Origin: Flavobacterium sp.
GTDB taxonomy: Bacteria; Bacteroidota; Bacteroidia; Flavobacteriales; Flavobacteriaceae
Direction of reading: 5' to 3'
DNA length: 64,000 nucleotides
NCBI GenBank assembly: GCA_016721735.1
Contig: JADKHM010000004.1
Coordinates: 293,877-357,876, forward strand
Part shown: positions 8,952 to 20,213 of the stretch, in pieces
How positions within the stretch are numbered: position 1 is the first letter of the stretch
Layout of the letters: every line of letters begins with the position of its first letter
The notes under the pieces: model-generated
Databases searched by the model: none
What the model was told of the DNA's origin: nothing
What the model saw: the letters and a program-made list of their open reading frames with translations, nothing else
Position numbers and translations under genes: made by a program

Positions 8952-11900
8952 TTATTCTGGGAAACTAGCAAATACTGAATTCTCCAAGTTAGGGAAGAAT
9001 AAATCCGTATCGGAATTATCTACCGATCCATCTCCGTTAACATCTGTTGCTAAAGGTCCAAAATTGGAAATCGCAACATCCGCTAATAAAGCATCTGAAT
9101 CAGTATTATCAATCGTGTTATCTTGGTTCAAGTCTCCTGAGAAGAATGCCCAAACTCCTGGTTCTACTTCCAACATATTATCGCCATAAGCTTGTGATGA
9201 CGATGTAGTGAAATCATAGCTTAATGGAGTAGTTCCTACCGCTTGCGGTTCAGCACTCCATGTTTGAACTAAGTTAGAACCTTTCACTGCGATATAGAAT
9301 GATCCAGAAGGAGCACCACTAAACGAAGCTGAAAGTGTACCATCAGTATTCAATGTAGCTGTTGTTGAATAAAGCATCGCATAAGTTACTGAATCATGCA
9401 ATTCAATTGTCAAATCTTCAACTTCTGTAGCACTTGCCGTTTGTGGGAAGCCTAAGTCTTGATTCAATTTTACTGAACGCATTGTAGATGCTGAATCATA
9501 ATAACCTTGAACAAACATTGTCAAATTAACGATAGAATTCGTTGGACAAGGGTTTGTTGGATTCAATGTCGGATTACTATCATCACAGTCATCATTAGTA
9601 ACTGAATAACCTGATGTAGGTGAAGAAGCGTTTACAGTACACAATTGTGTTACTGCTGAACCAACTGCACCGTAAGTATCTAAGTCAGCATCTGTATAGT
9701 ATGGATACGTAACAGTTAAAGCAGCATTAGAATCATTACAATCAGTTCCTGATGTAGAAGCTGAATATCCTGCTGGAGCACCAAGTCCTGAACAAACAGA
9801 AGCAGATCCGTTATCATATCCATCAGCGTCAGCATCTACGTAGAATGTAGCCATTTGCCATTTCGTTCCATCCGCCGGATCACAATCCGTATTGTTAGCT
9901 ACAAATCCGCTTGGAGCACCTGTACAAGACACTTGCGTAACGGCAGCATCTCCAAAAGTATCGCTATCAGCATCTGAATAATAGGTCACATTGGCTGCAA
10001 TAAAATCAATATAAACTTGACCACCAGATTCTACCGTAAGTGAAGAAGAATCGTCTGCTCTTGCCACTGTAGTAATAGTCAAAATAGTATTGTTAGCAGA
10101 CAAAGGCAACGGAATGGTAAAGGTAGCACCGCCACTGACATCCGCCACTGTAGTAAGAACTGATTCAGTAGCGCCACCATTAATATTATAGTAAATTTTT
10201 GAAGCTGCATTTGGAATTAAACCAGCTACATCAAATGTTCCGTTTGCACCATCACAAACAGTACTTCCAATATAAGAGACAGAATCGAAAGTTGGCGGTG
10301 CCGCAGCAGTAGTAGCCGAAATTACATTCGAGTTTGGTGAAGTACTATTCGTACTAAATGCTCTTACTCTATAATAATACGTCGTCAATTCTGATAATCC
10401 ACTTACAAATTGAGATAATCCATTTACTGATAAACCTTCATGAACACTGAAGCTCGGTGGTCTTCCAGTTACAATAATATTATCAATTCCACTTGTTCCT
10501 GTTCCTGCAACTGTTGCTGCTGAAACATTCGTGTTTGATGTCATAATCCAACGCAAACGTACTGAAGGTTGATTATCGCAAGCCACTGGTAATGCAATAT
10601 CACTCAATACTCCAGTAGTCCAGTTGTTCCCAACAGTTACTGATGCACCTGAAACATCAAACCAATTCGCTCCCGCATTGACACTATATTGTACTTTAAA
10701 ATCTCTTGGTCCAGTTCCAGAAGAACGTTGTGCAGAAGACAATTTCAAATCAGAATAACCTGTTGTGGCAATATCAATCTGCCAATATTTCGTTCCGTTT
10801 CCAGCATCCCAACCGGCTCCTGATGCAGCACTTGTTGCACTAGAAGAAACTGGCACATAAGTAATCGTTCCAACACCGCCTACAGTAGTCAAAGTATTGC
10901 TCGTATTCGCGGCAATTCCGGCATCTATAATATTGTTGTCTGTGGCCAATGGAAAACTCCAATTTGCAATAGTTGTAATGGCTCCGACAAAATCAGGATT
11001 AGTACTTACATCCAAAAGATAGGACTCAGCTCCCGTAACCGCTTGCCAATTGGCAACAAAACTTGTCGCTTCAAGTGAAGTGGCTGGATCAGCAACAGGT
11101 CCTGTTGTTAATGCTAAAGTTGTAAAAGAAGTCGTACTTCCATAAACACCTCCCAGTTCAGACGAATCAGCGGCAAAAGCTCTTACATAATATAAGGTAT
11201 TTGGAGACAACGTATTTAAAATAACTGGGAAAGCAGCTGCAACTTGTGTTGCTCCCGTAAAATCACTAGCGGTACTGTATTCAATTCCTGATGCAATAAT
11301 GGCAGAACATCCTGCTGTAGCAGAACCTGCAATGGTTGCGCCAACCACCGTAATGTCCGAAACTGCTCCAGTGGTCACAGTAGCTGGCGTGTTCACAGCA
11401 ATTCCTGTTGCGGTTACATCAAAAGCACTCGCCAAACCACCACCTGTTATTGCAATGGTACCAGTGAAAGCACCCGTTGCAATAGGAGAAAACTTCACCC
11501 AAACTGTTTGCCCAGTCATTGTTGGACTTGCATGCGCTAATGTCAAAGGATTAGCATAAGTTCCGTTTTCAGTTTCAGAAAAAGTCAACTCACCAGAAGT
11601 TGAAGCAACTGAAAAATCAGCAGCATCTAAGTAAAAACCATTCAAAGTAAAACTGGTAGTAGTTGTATTATTCGCTCCTACTGTACATACGTTACCAAAA
11701 GAAGGTGCTGCACTTGTTAGCACTAAATTCGGGTCAAAATTTTCTAGAGTAGATATAGTAACACTTGGACCAAAATCAGTTTCCACACCAGCCTCATTTC
11801 TTGCTTTGACGTCAAAAGTATAAGCAGTATTGCTTAGCAAGCCTGTCACATTACTAAGAGTAGACCAGGATTGTTGAATTTTGCCATACAGGGTTTGCAC

Positions 11901-14900
11901 TCAGTGTGCCATCAGCTTGAAGATAATAGGTATTGCTGCCAGTGACAACTCTAATCGCAAATTGGTTAAATGGAATGTAATTAGGGAGCGTAAATCCCAG
12001 CGACGTTAATTGAGGATCATACAAAATCGGATTAAAAAATGGAGTCTGTTCTAAACTCCAAAACGTACCTACACCACCATACGAAGTACCTTGGTCATTC
12101 GTCGCATAGGCTGCATAAGAATATTGTGTATTAGGGCTTAATGTGGTTCCAGTTGATACTGTAAATGAACCAGTTCCAGTAGTAAAACTTCCGTTGGCAA
12201 CTTGTGTCACAAAACTTCCACCAATAGTTGGATTTGCATTTCCAACGGTCTGAGAAATCACTACACCATTGCCTGTAATCGGAGAACCACCCGTATTTGT
12301 AACATCACCACCTAAAGTGGCAGAATCAGTAGCAATTACTGATGGTGGCGTCGTTGTTGTTACCGTTGGTGGAGGAAGTACTACCGTTCCGTAAATCGTC
12401 ACATCGTCAATTCTAAAAGTACCAGTTGAAGCCGCAGCTCCTCCCGCTAAATCCGCACGTTGCGTTCCGTAAGGATATACACGGAAAGTAATAGTACCAT
12501 CCACCGCAGTATTAAAATCAGCGAAATCCCATGTTAAGGTGGTTGCTGAAGTAGAAGTCAATAGGGAATTATTCATCGAAGTAGAAGTTGCAAAACCATC
12601 GGTACTATAACGTACTTCTAGTTGGTTTGGACAAGTTCCACTACCTGAACGCAGGAAAGATAATTTCGTCAAATTCAATCGGTAACCCGTGTTTGCAGTA
12701 GCTGAAAACTCTACATACGAATTGCTATTAAGCGTAGCGGTATTGTTTAAGGTTGTCGAGCTACAGGAATTAGCTAATAAAGCGCAAGTTACTGTAGAGC
12801 GAGTTGCAATTGCGCCACTCATATTGGCTACTACAGTCGGCACATTTCCTTGTGTAGGACATGCCGATGTTCCTGTAAATTGGTTTAAATACAAGGCAGT
12901 TTCTATAGTTCTCGTTTGAGATACATCAGGTGCCGCAGCGTAATTAGTATTTCCAGCTTGTTGTGCGGAGATGGTCACCGTACCCGGACCAACAACAGTC
13001 AAAACATTTCCAGCAATGGTAGCCACATTGGTATCTGAACTTACAAAAGTTACTGTTAATCCTGAATCGGCAGTTGCAGTCAAAGTAACTGCTGGCGTCA
13101 AAGTTGTTAATGTTGGTATGGTACCAAAGAAAGTAATGGTCTGTGTTAACGCAGTAATCGTTGCATCGGCAACAGTAGGCTGCGTCAAAGTATAATTTCC
13201 TGCTTTCGTACCACCAAGCGTGTAACCTGTTACAGTTACTGCTTGCAAACCAACGTTGGCTGTGGCAAAATTGGCTACTGGCGTACCAGAAATGGTTACG
13301 TCATCACTAAAAATTGGCGCTGGATCTAATACTGCAGTTCCGGTTAATGTGGCCGTAGTAGTATTATCGAAAGGCTTGTCTTGTGCAGACAATCCTACAA
13401 TTGTGATGTCTAATGGCGAAACAGTTAATGACTGCGGCACATCAATCGCTGGATTGTGTGTTACATCGCCTGCTTGTGAAGCGGTAATTGTTGTCGTTCC
13501 CGCGCCTACAATAATCGCCGAGCTACCTGAAATTGTAGCGACGTTGGTGTTTGAACTTACATAAGTAATTGGATTACCGCCCGGATTGTCTGATGTAGCT
13601 AATAAAGCAACACTAATCGTTCCGTAAGGCACACTAGTTAAAGCTGGAAAAGTAATCACTTGGTCATCCAAAGTTGAAGGCGTAATACTCGCATTAGCAA
13701 CAGTTGGTTGTGATAAAGAGTAATTGGCAGCTTTGGTTCCAGAAAGTGAAAATCCAGTAACAGTCACGACATAAGGACCTCCGACAGCAGCAGAAGAATA
13801 ATTTGCTGTAGCACTACCGGTCAAAGACACATCGTCTGAGAACAAAACACCATTTAAAGTTGGAGCTCCCAATAATGTAGCGGAAGTATTGCCATCAAAG
13901 ATTTTATCTTGTGAACTAAGGCCGCTAATCGTTAAGCCAAATTGCGTAACCGAATTTCCAGAAGCCGTTGTAACAATATTGATATTCGCAGCAGGACTAC
14001 TCGAAAGTACGACTGCGTTTTGTGCGTTATAATTTCCAGCATTCCCATTATCTTTCAAACGAACCAAAACAGAAAGTGTCCCTGCATTGGCTTCAGCTGC
14101 TGTAAAAGTTGCAGTTGCGCCGTACGAAACAACATCACTTCTAGAAACTTCGAAGCCAGTTTGCGCTGTAGCTACGACATCATTCGTTAATAAAGATCCA
14201 GTTACCGTAAACGATTGACTAGTTGAAGCAGTTCCGTACGTGGTCGAGAATGCAGTTGCTGCATAATTGTTTCCGCTATTTATGAGACTCGCAGCGGGTG
14301 CAATATCTGCCCATGTGGTTCCCACTCTAAACGCATCAATAGTTGCAGCTGGAACTGGGTTTCCTTGTCGAATACAAACTGAACTTAATGCTGTTGCATC
14401 TGCACCTGTAGCAGTTGACTGTAATGGAGTCCCAGCCAAAGCTTCTGAGGAAGTAAATGCTGGTAAAACCCATAAGTCACAAGTATCATTAGTAGCACCT
14501 GCAACGAAAGTATATTTTACAACAATCATATAGGTCGTACCCAAAGAAAAATTAGAAGTAGTTACTATGGTTGGCGCACCTGCTTTGCTAATCCCAAAAC
14601 GGAGATTAGTTCCACTAGTGACTGCACCGACTCTCGCAGCAAAACTGGCAGTATTGAAATGCAGAAAATAATCTACAGATGCAGTTACAGCAGTAATATT
14701 TACAAGGCAACTCATGTATACCGTACCTGAATTTTGTGAAGTGAAAGTACGATTGTGGTCTCCCACACCGCTAGTTGCAGTTGTTGCCGCTCCACCTACT
14801 CCAGAACCTGCATGACCAGGAAAAGTAAGTCCTGTGTTGCTATACTGAACGTAGTTACTAGTTCCGCTATGAGCAGCCCAATTGGGAGTTGCAGCGGTTT

Positions 14901-15039
14901 GAATATTCCCTGGCGTAGAGTAACTAAAGTTCTCTACAAGCAATTGTCCATATCCTTTACTTGATAAGGACAAAAGCAAAAAAGCAACGCACCAAAACAT
15001 AAAGGTATTTGCCTTCTTTAAAAGTAGCATATTTTTCAT
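8952..15039 (-). pseudogene. Giant secreted surface protein 2 (YDG/Ig/fibronectin-III domains, dockerin-like end; one frameshift)
   Basis: Starts at 15039 (MKNMLLLKKANTFMFWCVAF, signal peptide ending near GYGQ). The first segment runs to 11854 and the second (to 8952) continues one frame away. Removing one G at 11868-11869 gives an uninterrupted join, VWQNSTI-WSTLSNVTGL, inside a fibronectin-III domain, for about 2,028 residues. Domains in order: a LamG-like N-terminal region, Ig-like domains, YDG-type repeats (LSAQDKPFDNTTTATLTG), Big2-like VSSNTNVATISG units, a fibronectin-III/discoidin-like middle, three MopE-like units (NTDCDPAD, GTDCNDSN, DDCDDSN) and the shared 193-residue module. A surface adhesin is the likeliest role. 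The single break may be a sequence error. Confidence 0.85.
8955..9533 (-). other. 193-residue C-terminal module with dockerin-like repeats (giant 2)
   Basis: This is the gapless partner of the module at 2986-3564. Calcium-loop motifs GDLNQDNTIDNTDSD and TDVNGDGSVDNSDTD are followed by FFPNLENSVFASFPE at the C-terminus. Many differences from the first copy are synonymous at DNA level, so the protein sequence appears to be under selection. Confidence 0.85.
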
Positions 15040-15395
15040 AAATAATTAAAATTGAGTTGCGACAAAAATATAGATTATTTATCTGAAAGGAAGTAGCTTA
15101 TGTAAACTAATTGTTAATTTTTGTCAACAATTTAAGTTAATCGTCATTATGTGTCTTTAATCGATGATAACGATAACTTAACATGTAAAAAAATCCAATT
15201 ATGTTGTCAAAATGATAATTCATGGCCCATTTTACGGCTTTGAAAATTAGAAAATTACATAAAAATCCTACATACCCTAAGAATTCATCAGAATGTTAAA
15301 ATAGTTGTTCATAGTAATTTATCTGTAGTACATCGAAAATAAATTTCATTTCAATATTTATTGATAATTTAGCCAAAAATTTAAATAGACAAATT
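15040..15395. other. Divergent intergenic region, no gene seen
   Basis: This 356-nt AT-rich stretch separates giant gene 2 (minus) from a T9SS cargo gene (plus). On the minus strand TATTTTTG at 15063-15070 fits the Bacteroidota -7 element just upstream of giant 2, but no -33 partner was found. A 7-bp inverted repeat (AATTGTT 15109-15115, AACAATT 15126-15132) is present. No clear plus-strand promoter and no RNA gene were recognised. Confidence 0.5.
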
Positions 15396-16337
15396 ATGAA
15401 GACAAATTACAATGTATTAAAACTTGTTGCGATTGCTATGTTGGTTTCCAGCAGTTCTTGGGGACAAACTACTTTAGTGCAGTGGAATTTTAACGGTCCT
15501 TCTGCTACAGAAGTACCAGGCGGAGGCACTAGTCCACTTCCCGTTATTGGTGCTGGCACAATTGAATTAATTGGTGCATCCACTTCAACAATTCCATTTG
15601 CTGCCGGAGTAAGCGGTACAACTGGATTAGGAAGTTCAGATCCAATTACAACCAACCCACCAAATTTAGCTTGGGCAACTACAAATTATGCCCCGGTAGG
15701 TACTGAGAACAAACAAAGAGGTATTCAAATCAATGTGAGTACAGTTGGTTTTGCTGAAATCACTTTTCGTTTTGACCAACGATTAAGCAATAAAGCAGGA
15801 AATACGTACGTAGTTCAGTACACCACTGACGGCGGGGCACCAATTCCTGATTGGGTTGATGCACAAACATTTACATTTACACCAGCACCGGGCGGAACAA
15901 CAGGTGACGTTTGGTACAATCTACGAACTGTTGATTTATCAGGTGTTGAGGAATTAAACAATAATCCTGACGCTGCTTTCAGAATCGTCGGTGCTTTTGA
16001 TCCAACTTCTGGAGATTACCTAGCGTCAACGTCAGGAGCAACACCATACGATGGAACAGGTGTAGTTCGTTATGATATGGTTACAGTTACTGCAGCAACC
16101 ACTTTAGGTGTTAATCAATTTGAAGTGAGTTCAAATGAATTCGTAATTTCTCCAAATCCTTCTAATAAAGAAGTGGTAACGTTCAATCAAACTCAAGATG
16201 TTGAAGTATTTGACACTCTAGGTAAATTGGTTTTGACAGCGAAAAACACAAATAGTATCGATACTAAATCTTTCCACTCTGGAATCTATTTCATCAGAAC
16301 TGGTTCAGGTGTTACAAGAAAATTAGTGGTAAAATAA
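15396..16337 (+). CDS. Secreted protein with T9SS type A sorting domain
   Basis: A 313-residue protein. The signal peptide MKTNYNVLKLVAIAMLVSSSSWGQ is followed by a beta-sandwich region of about 210 residues (LVQWNFNGPSATEVPGG, then EITFRFDQRLSNKAGNTYVVQY) resembling carbohydrate-binding or lamin-tail-associated domains found in secreted flavobacterial proteins. The C-terminal 75 residues form a T9SS type A sorting domain (FVISPNPSNKEVVTF, VFDTLGKLVLT, SFHSGIYFIRT, KLVVK end), so export through the Por/Spr system and cell-surface attachment or release are expected. No catalytic motif is seen. A hairpin terminator follows. Confidence 0.85.
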   Translation: MKTNYNVLKLVAIAMLVSSSSWGQTTLVQWNFNGPSATEVPGGGTSPLPVIGAGTIELIGASTSTIPFAAGVSGTTGLGSSDPITTNPPNLAWATTNYAPVGTENKQRGIQINVSTVGFAEITFRFDQRLSNKAGNTYVVQYTTDGGAPIPDWVDAQTFTFTPAPGGTTGDVWYNLRTVDLSGVEELNNNPDAAFRIVGAFDPTSGDYLASTSGATPYDGTGVVRYDMVTVTAATTLGVNQFEVSSNEFVISPNPSNKEVVTFNQTQDVEVFDTLGKLVLTAKNTNSIDTKSFHSGIYFIRTGSGVTRKLVVK

Positions 16338-16356
16338 ATCGTTACTTCATAAATTC

Positions 16357-16388
16357 AAAAGGTGCTTCTCAACGAAGCGCCTTTTTTT
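16357..16388 (+). terminator. Rho-independent terminator
   Basis: AAAGGTGCTTC and GAAGCGCCTTT pair with one G-U wobble over the loop TCAAC and are followed by seven T. It lies 20 nt past the T9SS protein stop. Confidence 0.88.
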
Positions 16389-16420
16389 ATTGTAAATTTC
16401 GAACCAAATTATTATGATAA

Positions 16421-17005
16421 ATGAAAACAAAACTCGTCTTCGCGACTAATAATCTAAATAAGATAAAAGAAGTACAATCGATGCTGCCAAATTCGATCGA
16501 AATCATGAGTCTCGAAAGTATTGGCTGCCTAGAAGATATTCCAGAAACCTCCAATACCATAGAAGGAAATGCCATTCAAAAAGCCAATTACGTCACCGAA
16601 AAATATGGCTATGATTGTTTCGCAGACGATACTGGTCTAGAAGTAGAAGCTTTGAATGGTGAACCCGGAGTCGATTCTGCGCACTATGCTGGCCAGCAGC
16701 GAAACGCAGCCGATAATATGGATAAACTTCTGAAGAATCTCGACAATCACTCCAATAGAAATGCCCAATTCAAAACCGTAATCGCGCTTAATCTAAAAGG
16801 GAAACAATATCTTTTTACGGGCATTGCTAAAGGTGAAATTATTTCCGAAAAAAAAGGAGAAAAAGGTTTTGGTTATGATCCAATTTTTCAGCCAGATGGG
16901 TTTGCTGAAACATTTGCCCAACTTTCTATGGAACAAAAAGGAGAAATCAGTCACCGAGGGAAAGCTACAAAACAACTGATTGATTTTTTGAGTTATGAAC
17001 ATTGA
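16421..17005 (+). CDS. rdgB: XTP/dITP diphosphatase (non-canonical purine NTP pyrophosphatase)
   Basis: A 194-residue member of the HAM1/RdgB family, which hydrolyses dITP, XTP and ITP to the monophosphates and so keeps deaminated purines out of DNA and RNA. Diagnostic motifs are the N-terminal ATNNLNKIKE, the acidic EGNAIQKA, CFADDTGLEVEALNGEPGV (metal and substrate loop), GYDPIFQPDG and SHRGKA near the C-terminus. Length is normal for the family. The start follows a short gap after the terminator of the preceding gene. Confidence 0.96.
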   Translation: MKTKLVFATNNLNKIKEVQSMLPNSIEIMSLESIGCLEDIPETSNTIEGNAIQKANYVTEKYGYDCFADDTGLEVEALNGEPGVDSAHYAGQQRNAADNMDKLLKNLDNHSNRNAQFKTVIALNLKGKQYLFTGIAKGEIISEKKGEKGFGYDPIFQPDGFAETFAQLSMEQKGEISHRGKATKQLIDFLSYEH

Positions 17006-17162
17006 TTTTAGAGCAAAAATCAATTCCATTTACTACATAGTGAACCCCAAATTCAAAAGTCAAAATTAAGAATTCAAAAAAATAATCATATCTTATTGAT
17101 TTTCAATAATTAATAAAAAGCTAAATCTCATTTATCCATTAGATTATTCCATTTATTCGCCC

Positions 17163-17170
17163 TACTTTTG
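17163..17170 (+). promoter_or_regulatory. Bacteroidota -7 promoter element for the DEAD-box helicase gene
   Basis: TACTTTTG matches TAnnTTTG exactly, 21 nt before the ATG. No convincing -33 TTG lies at the usual distance. Confidence 0.55.
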
Positions 17171-17191
17171 CACCGAATTTAAAAATAAATA

Positions 17192-19174
17192 ATGAACAAA
17201 TTTGAACAATTAGGATTGAGTGAATCGCTACAACGTGCGATTATCGATCTAGGATTTGAGAATCCGACCGAAGTACAGGAAAAAGCGATTCCAATGCTAT
17301 TGGAACAAGACACAGACTTAGTAGCGTTAGCCCAAACAGGAACTGGGAAAACCGCTGCATTTGGTTTTCCGCTGATCCAAAAAATTGATGCTGACAATAG
17401 AAATACACAAGCGTTAATTTTATCCCCGACCCGTGAGCTTTGCTTACAAATTACCAACGAGATAAAAAATTACTCGAAATACGAAAAAGGAATCAATGTC
17501 GTAGCCGTATATGGTGGCGCTAGTATTACTGACCAAGCGCGTGATATCAAAAGAGGTGCGCAAATTATTGTGGCCACGCCAGGTAGAATGCAAGATATGA
17601 TCAACCGAGGTTTGGTCAACATTACACAAATTAACTATTGCGTTTTAGATGAAGCGGATGAAATGTTAAACATGGGTTTCTATGAAGACATCGTTAACAT
17701 CCTATCTACAACACCAGACGAAAAAAGCACTTGGTTATTTTCTGCAACCATGCCGCAAGAGGTTTCTCGTATAGCGAAACAATTTATGCACAATCCACAG
17801 GAAATTACAGTGGGTGCAAAAAACTCTGGTTCAGCAACCGTTTCTCACGAGTTTTATTTAGTGAATGCAAGAGATCGTTACGAAGCGTTAAAAAGATTGG
17901 CAGATGCCAACCCAGATATCTTTTCAGTAGTTTTTTGTAGAACCAAAAGAGATACCCAACAAGTCGCTGAAAAACTAATTGAAGATGGTTACAACGCTGC
18001 GGCATTGCACGGTGATTTATCCCAAGCACAACGTGATTCTGTAATGAAATCGTTCCGTGGAAGACAAATTCAAATGCTAGTAGCAACGGACGTGGCTGCA
18101 CGTGGAATTGACGTTGATAACATTACACACGTAGTCAATTATCAACTTCCTGACGAAATCGAAACCTACAACCACCGTTCAGGCCGAACTGGTCGTGCAG
18201 GTAAATTAGGAACTTCGATTGTGATTGTGACCAAAAGTGAAATACGCAAGATTTCAGCAATCGAAAGAATCATCAAACAAAAATTTGAAGAGAAAACAAT
18301 CCCATCTGGAATTGAAATCTGCGAAATTCAATTGTTGCACTTAGCCAATAAAATTAAAGACACCGAAGTTGACCACGAAATCGACAATTATCTTCCAGCC
18401 ATCAACAATGTTCTAGAAGGCTTATCGAAAGAAGAATTAATCAAGAAAATGGTGTCTGTCGAATTCAATCGATTCATCAATTACTACAAAAAGACCCGCG
18501 ATTTATCGTCACAATCTTCAGGTAATGATCGTCGAGAAGGCCGTGACGACAGAGAACCGAGAGAAAGCAACGGAGGCGCAGTGCGCTACTTCGTTAACAT
18601 CGGATCGCGAGACAATTTCGACTGGATGACATTAAAAGATTATCTAAAAGAAACTTTAGACTTAGGTCGTGACGATGTTTATAAAGTGGATGTAAAAGAA
18701 GGATTCTCTTTCTTTAATACGGATCCTGAATTCACCGATAAAGTGATGGATGTCTTAAACAACGTTACTTTAGAAGGTCGCCGCATCAACGTAGAAATTT
18801 CTAAAAATGACGGTGGCGGAAGACGCGATCACAACGGAAGAAGTTCTGGTGGTAGCGGAAGAAGTTTTGGTGGTGAAAGAAGAAGTTCTGGTGGTGGCGG
18901 TTTCCGCAGCGATAGAAGTTCAGCACCAAGAAGCGGTGGTTTTGGACCAAGAAAAGAAGGCGGATTTTCAGACAGAGCTCCTCGTGAAGGCGGCTTTGGC
19001 GGGAGAAGCGAATCGAGAAGTTCATCAGCTCCAAGAAGAGAAGGTGGATTTTCTGCTGATCGTGCACCAAGACGTTCAGATGCGCCAAGACCAGGTGGAT
19101 TTTCAGAAAGACCTCCAAGACGTTCTGAAGGTTCTTCAGATACACCTAGAGAAAGAAGACCAAGAAAAAGCTAA
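17192..19174 (+). CDS. DEAD/DEAH-box ATP-dependent RNA helicase
   Basis: A 660-residue helicase that unwinds RNA duplexes, probably in ribosome assembly, mRNA decay or cold adaptation. It has a Q-motif region near residues 5-30, Walker A AQTGTGKT (47-54), PTREL (79-83), DEAD (153-156), SAT (184-186), and a helicase C domain with ARGIDVDNITHVVNY and HRSGRTGRAG. A DbpA-type RNA-binding domain (about 465-545, VRYFVNIGSRDNFDW) follows. The last 110 residues are a disordered Gly/Arg/Ser tail with repeated GGF and APRR motifs that probably adds RNA affinity. The architecture is DeaD/CsdA-like. The promoter is at 17163. Confidence 0.95.
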   Translation: MNKFEQLGLSESLQRAIIDLGFENPTEVQEKAIPMLLEQDTDLVALAQTGTGKTAAFGFPLIQKIDADNRNTQALILSPTRELCLQITNEIKNYSKYEKGINVVAVYGGASITDQARDIKRGAQIIVATPGRMQDMINRGLVNITQINYCVLDEADEMLNMGFYEDIVNILSTTPDEKSTWLFSATMPQEVSRIAKQFMHNPQEITVGAKNSGSATVSHEFYLVNARDRYEALKRLADANPDIFSVVFCRTKRDTQQVAEKLIEDGYNAAALHGDLSQAQRDSVMKSFRGRQIQMLVATDVAARGIDVDNITHVVNYQLPDEIETYNHRSGRTGRAGKLGTSIVIVTKSEIRKISAIERIIKQKFEEKTIPSGIEICEIQLLHLANKIKDTEVDHEIDNYLPAINNVLEGLSKEELIKKMVSVEFNRFINYYKKTRDLSSQSSGNDRREGRDDREPRESNGGAVRYFVNIGSRDNFDWMTLKDYLKETLDLGRDDVYKVDVKEGFSFFNTDPEFTDKVMDVLNNVTLEGRRINVEISKNDGGGRRDHNGRSSGGSGRSFGGERRSSGGGGFRSDRSSAPRSGGFGPRKEGGFSDRAPREGGFGGRSESRSSSAPRREGGFSADRAPRRSDAPRPGGFSERPPRRSEGSSDTPRERRPRKS

Positions 19175-19261
19175 ACCTTTTTGTTAATTTTCTTATAATA
19201 ATACCAAAGACTACAAAATATCTTAGGGCGTTTTACTACTTTTAAACCTTTAAAATCCCAT

Positions 19262-20029
19262 ATGAGATATCTTGTAGTCTTTCTTTTTTTACTCACTTCC
19301 TTATTTTCTTTTTCCCAAGTAAAAGAAGAAAGCGCGAAAGTTTCCGGAACCATTTTCAACGACAATACCAAGCTTCCAATTCCTAACGTAAATATCATCA
19401 ACCTCAACAAAGTGGTCGGTGCCGTTTCAGACGAGAAAGGTTCATTCGAAATTGAAGTAAAAGCAAGCGACACCCTACTCCTCTCCTATATCGGATATCA
19501 GTCGCTAAAGATTAGAGTCACCAACGACTGGCTCAAAAACAAAACCACCAAAATAGAGATGACAGAAAAGGCAATCGCCTTAGAAGAAATCATTATTCAA
19601 CCTTATTATTTGACTGGTTATTTAGAAGTCGACTCCAAACTAATTCCAACGCCAAACAACTACAGATACAGCATTTCTGGCTTACCACAAGGCTACGAAG
19701 CTGGCGAATATGCGCCCAACGCCTTTGGAAACATCTTGGGTTCTATCGTCAATCCCGCCGATAAATTGTATAATTTCTTTGGCAAGAAAGGCAACGAATT
19801 GAAAAGACTAAGACAAATCAAAAAAGACGAAACGGTTCGCAATCTCCTAGAATCCAAATTCGACCGAGAAACTCTAGCAGTGCTTCTGGGAATCGACAAA
19901 AAGGAAATTGCTGAAATCTTAGATCATTGCAACTACTCCGAATCCTTTATCAAAACGGCGAACGATCTTCAAATCATGGATGCCATCAGCGGCTGTTACG
20001 AAGATTATAAAGTGTTGAAGAAAAAGTAA
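19262..20029 (+). CDS. Secreted carboxypeptidase-regulatory-like (CarboxypepD_reg) domain protein
   Basis: A 255-residue protein with a signal peptide (MRYLVVFLFLLTSLFSFSQ). Residues 25-110 form a CarboxypepD_reg-like beta-sandwich (VSGTIFNDNTKLPIPNVNI, GSFEIEVKASDTLLLSYIGY), the domain found at the N-terminus of SusC-type receptors. The remaining 145 residues (TGYLEVDSKLIPTPNNY, then GLPQGYEAGEY and a helical C-terminus) match nothing I can name. There is no TonB-box barrel, so it is not a truncated SusC but a small stand-alone envelope protein. It lies 87 nt downstream of the helicase gene. Confidence 0.85.
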   Translation: MRYLVVFLFLLTSLFSFSQVKEESAKVSGTIFNDNTKLPIPNVNIINLNKVVGAVSDEKGSFEIEVKASDTLLLSYIGYQSLKIRVTNDWLKNKTTKIEMTEKAIALEEIIIQPYYLTGYLEVDSKLIPTPNNYRYSISGLPQGYEAGEYAPNAFGNILGSIVNPADKLYNFFGKKGNELKRLRQIKKDETVRNLLESKFDRETLAVLLGIDKKEIAEILDHCNYSESFIKTANDLQIMDAISGCYEDYKVLKKK

Positions 20030-20060
20030 CTGAGTCACTGAGTTTCTGAGTTGCTAAGTT
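20029..20060. repeat. Tandem CTGAGTnnn words, left flank of element copy B
   Basis: Four degenerate 9-nt units of the type CTGAGTCA, CTGAGTTT and CTGAGTTG overlap the stop of the preceding gene. They are complementary to the ACTCAG tandem array at 20214-20290 on the other side of the element. Confidence 0.65.
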
Positions 20061-20085
20061 TTTTTTTTTTGATTTAATTTATTTC

Positions 20086-20194
20086 AGAAGCTATTTCCCG
20101 CTTTCCGCTATTATCTTTTGTGCTTGTCACCCTTGAGCGCAGTCGAGGGGTATTTGCTCAGCACAAAAGGATAACCGCTGCAATCGGGGCTAGG
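20086..20194 (+). repeat. Interspersed fixed-arm element, copy B, with nested repeat
   Basis: Left arm AGCTATTTCCCGCTTTCCG and right arm GGATAACCGCTGCAATCGGG. The centre is a stem TTTTGTGC / GCACAAAA whose loop carries an extra word, CCCTTGAGCGCAGTCGAGGG, that is itself palindromic. This nested word resembles a dispersed repeat common in Bacteroidota genomes. Confidence 0.8.
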
Positions 20195-20213
20195 GTTTCC
20201 GGATACGCAGAAC

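Noticed and set aside
15109..15132. AATTGTT/AACAATT inverted repeat as an operator or terminator
   Set aside because: Seven AT-rich base pairs in an AT-rich gap are expected by chance, and no T-run or second site supports a role.
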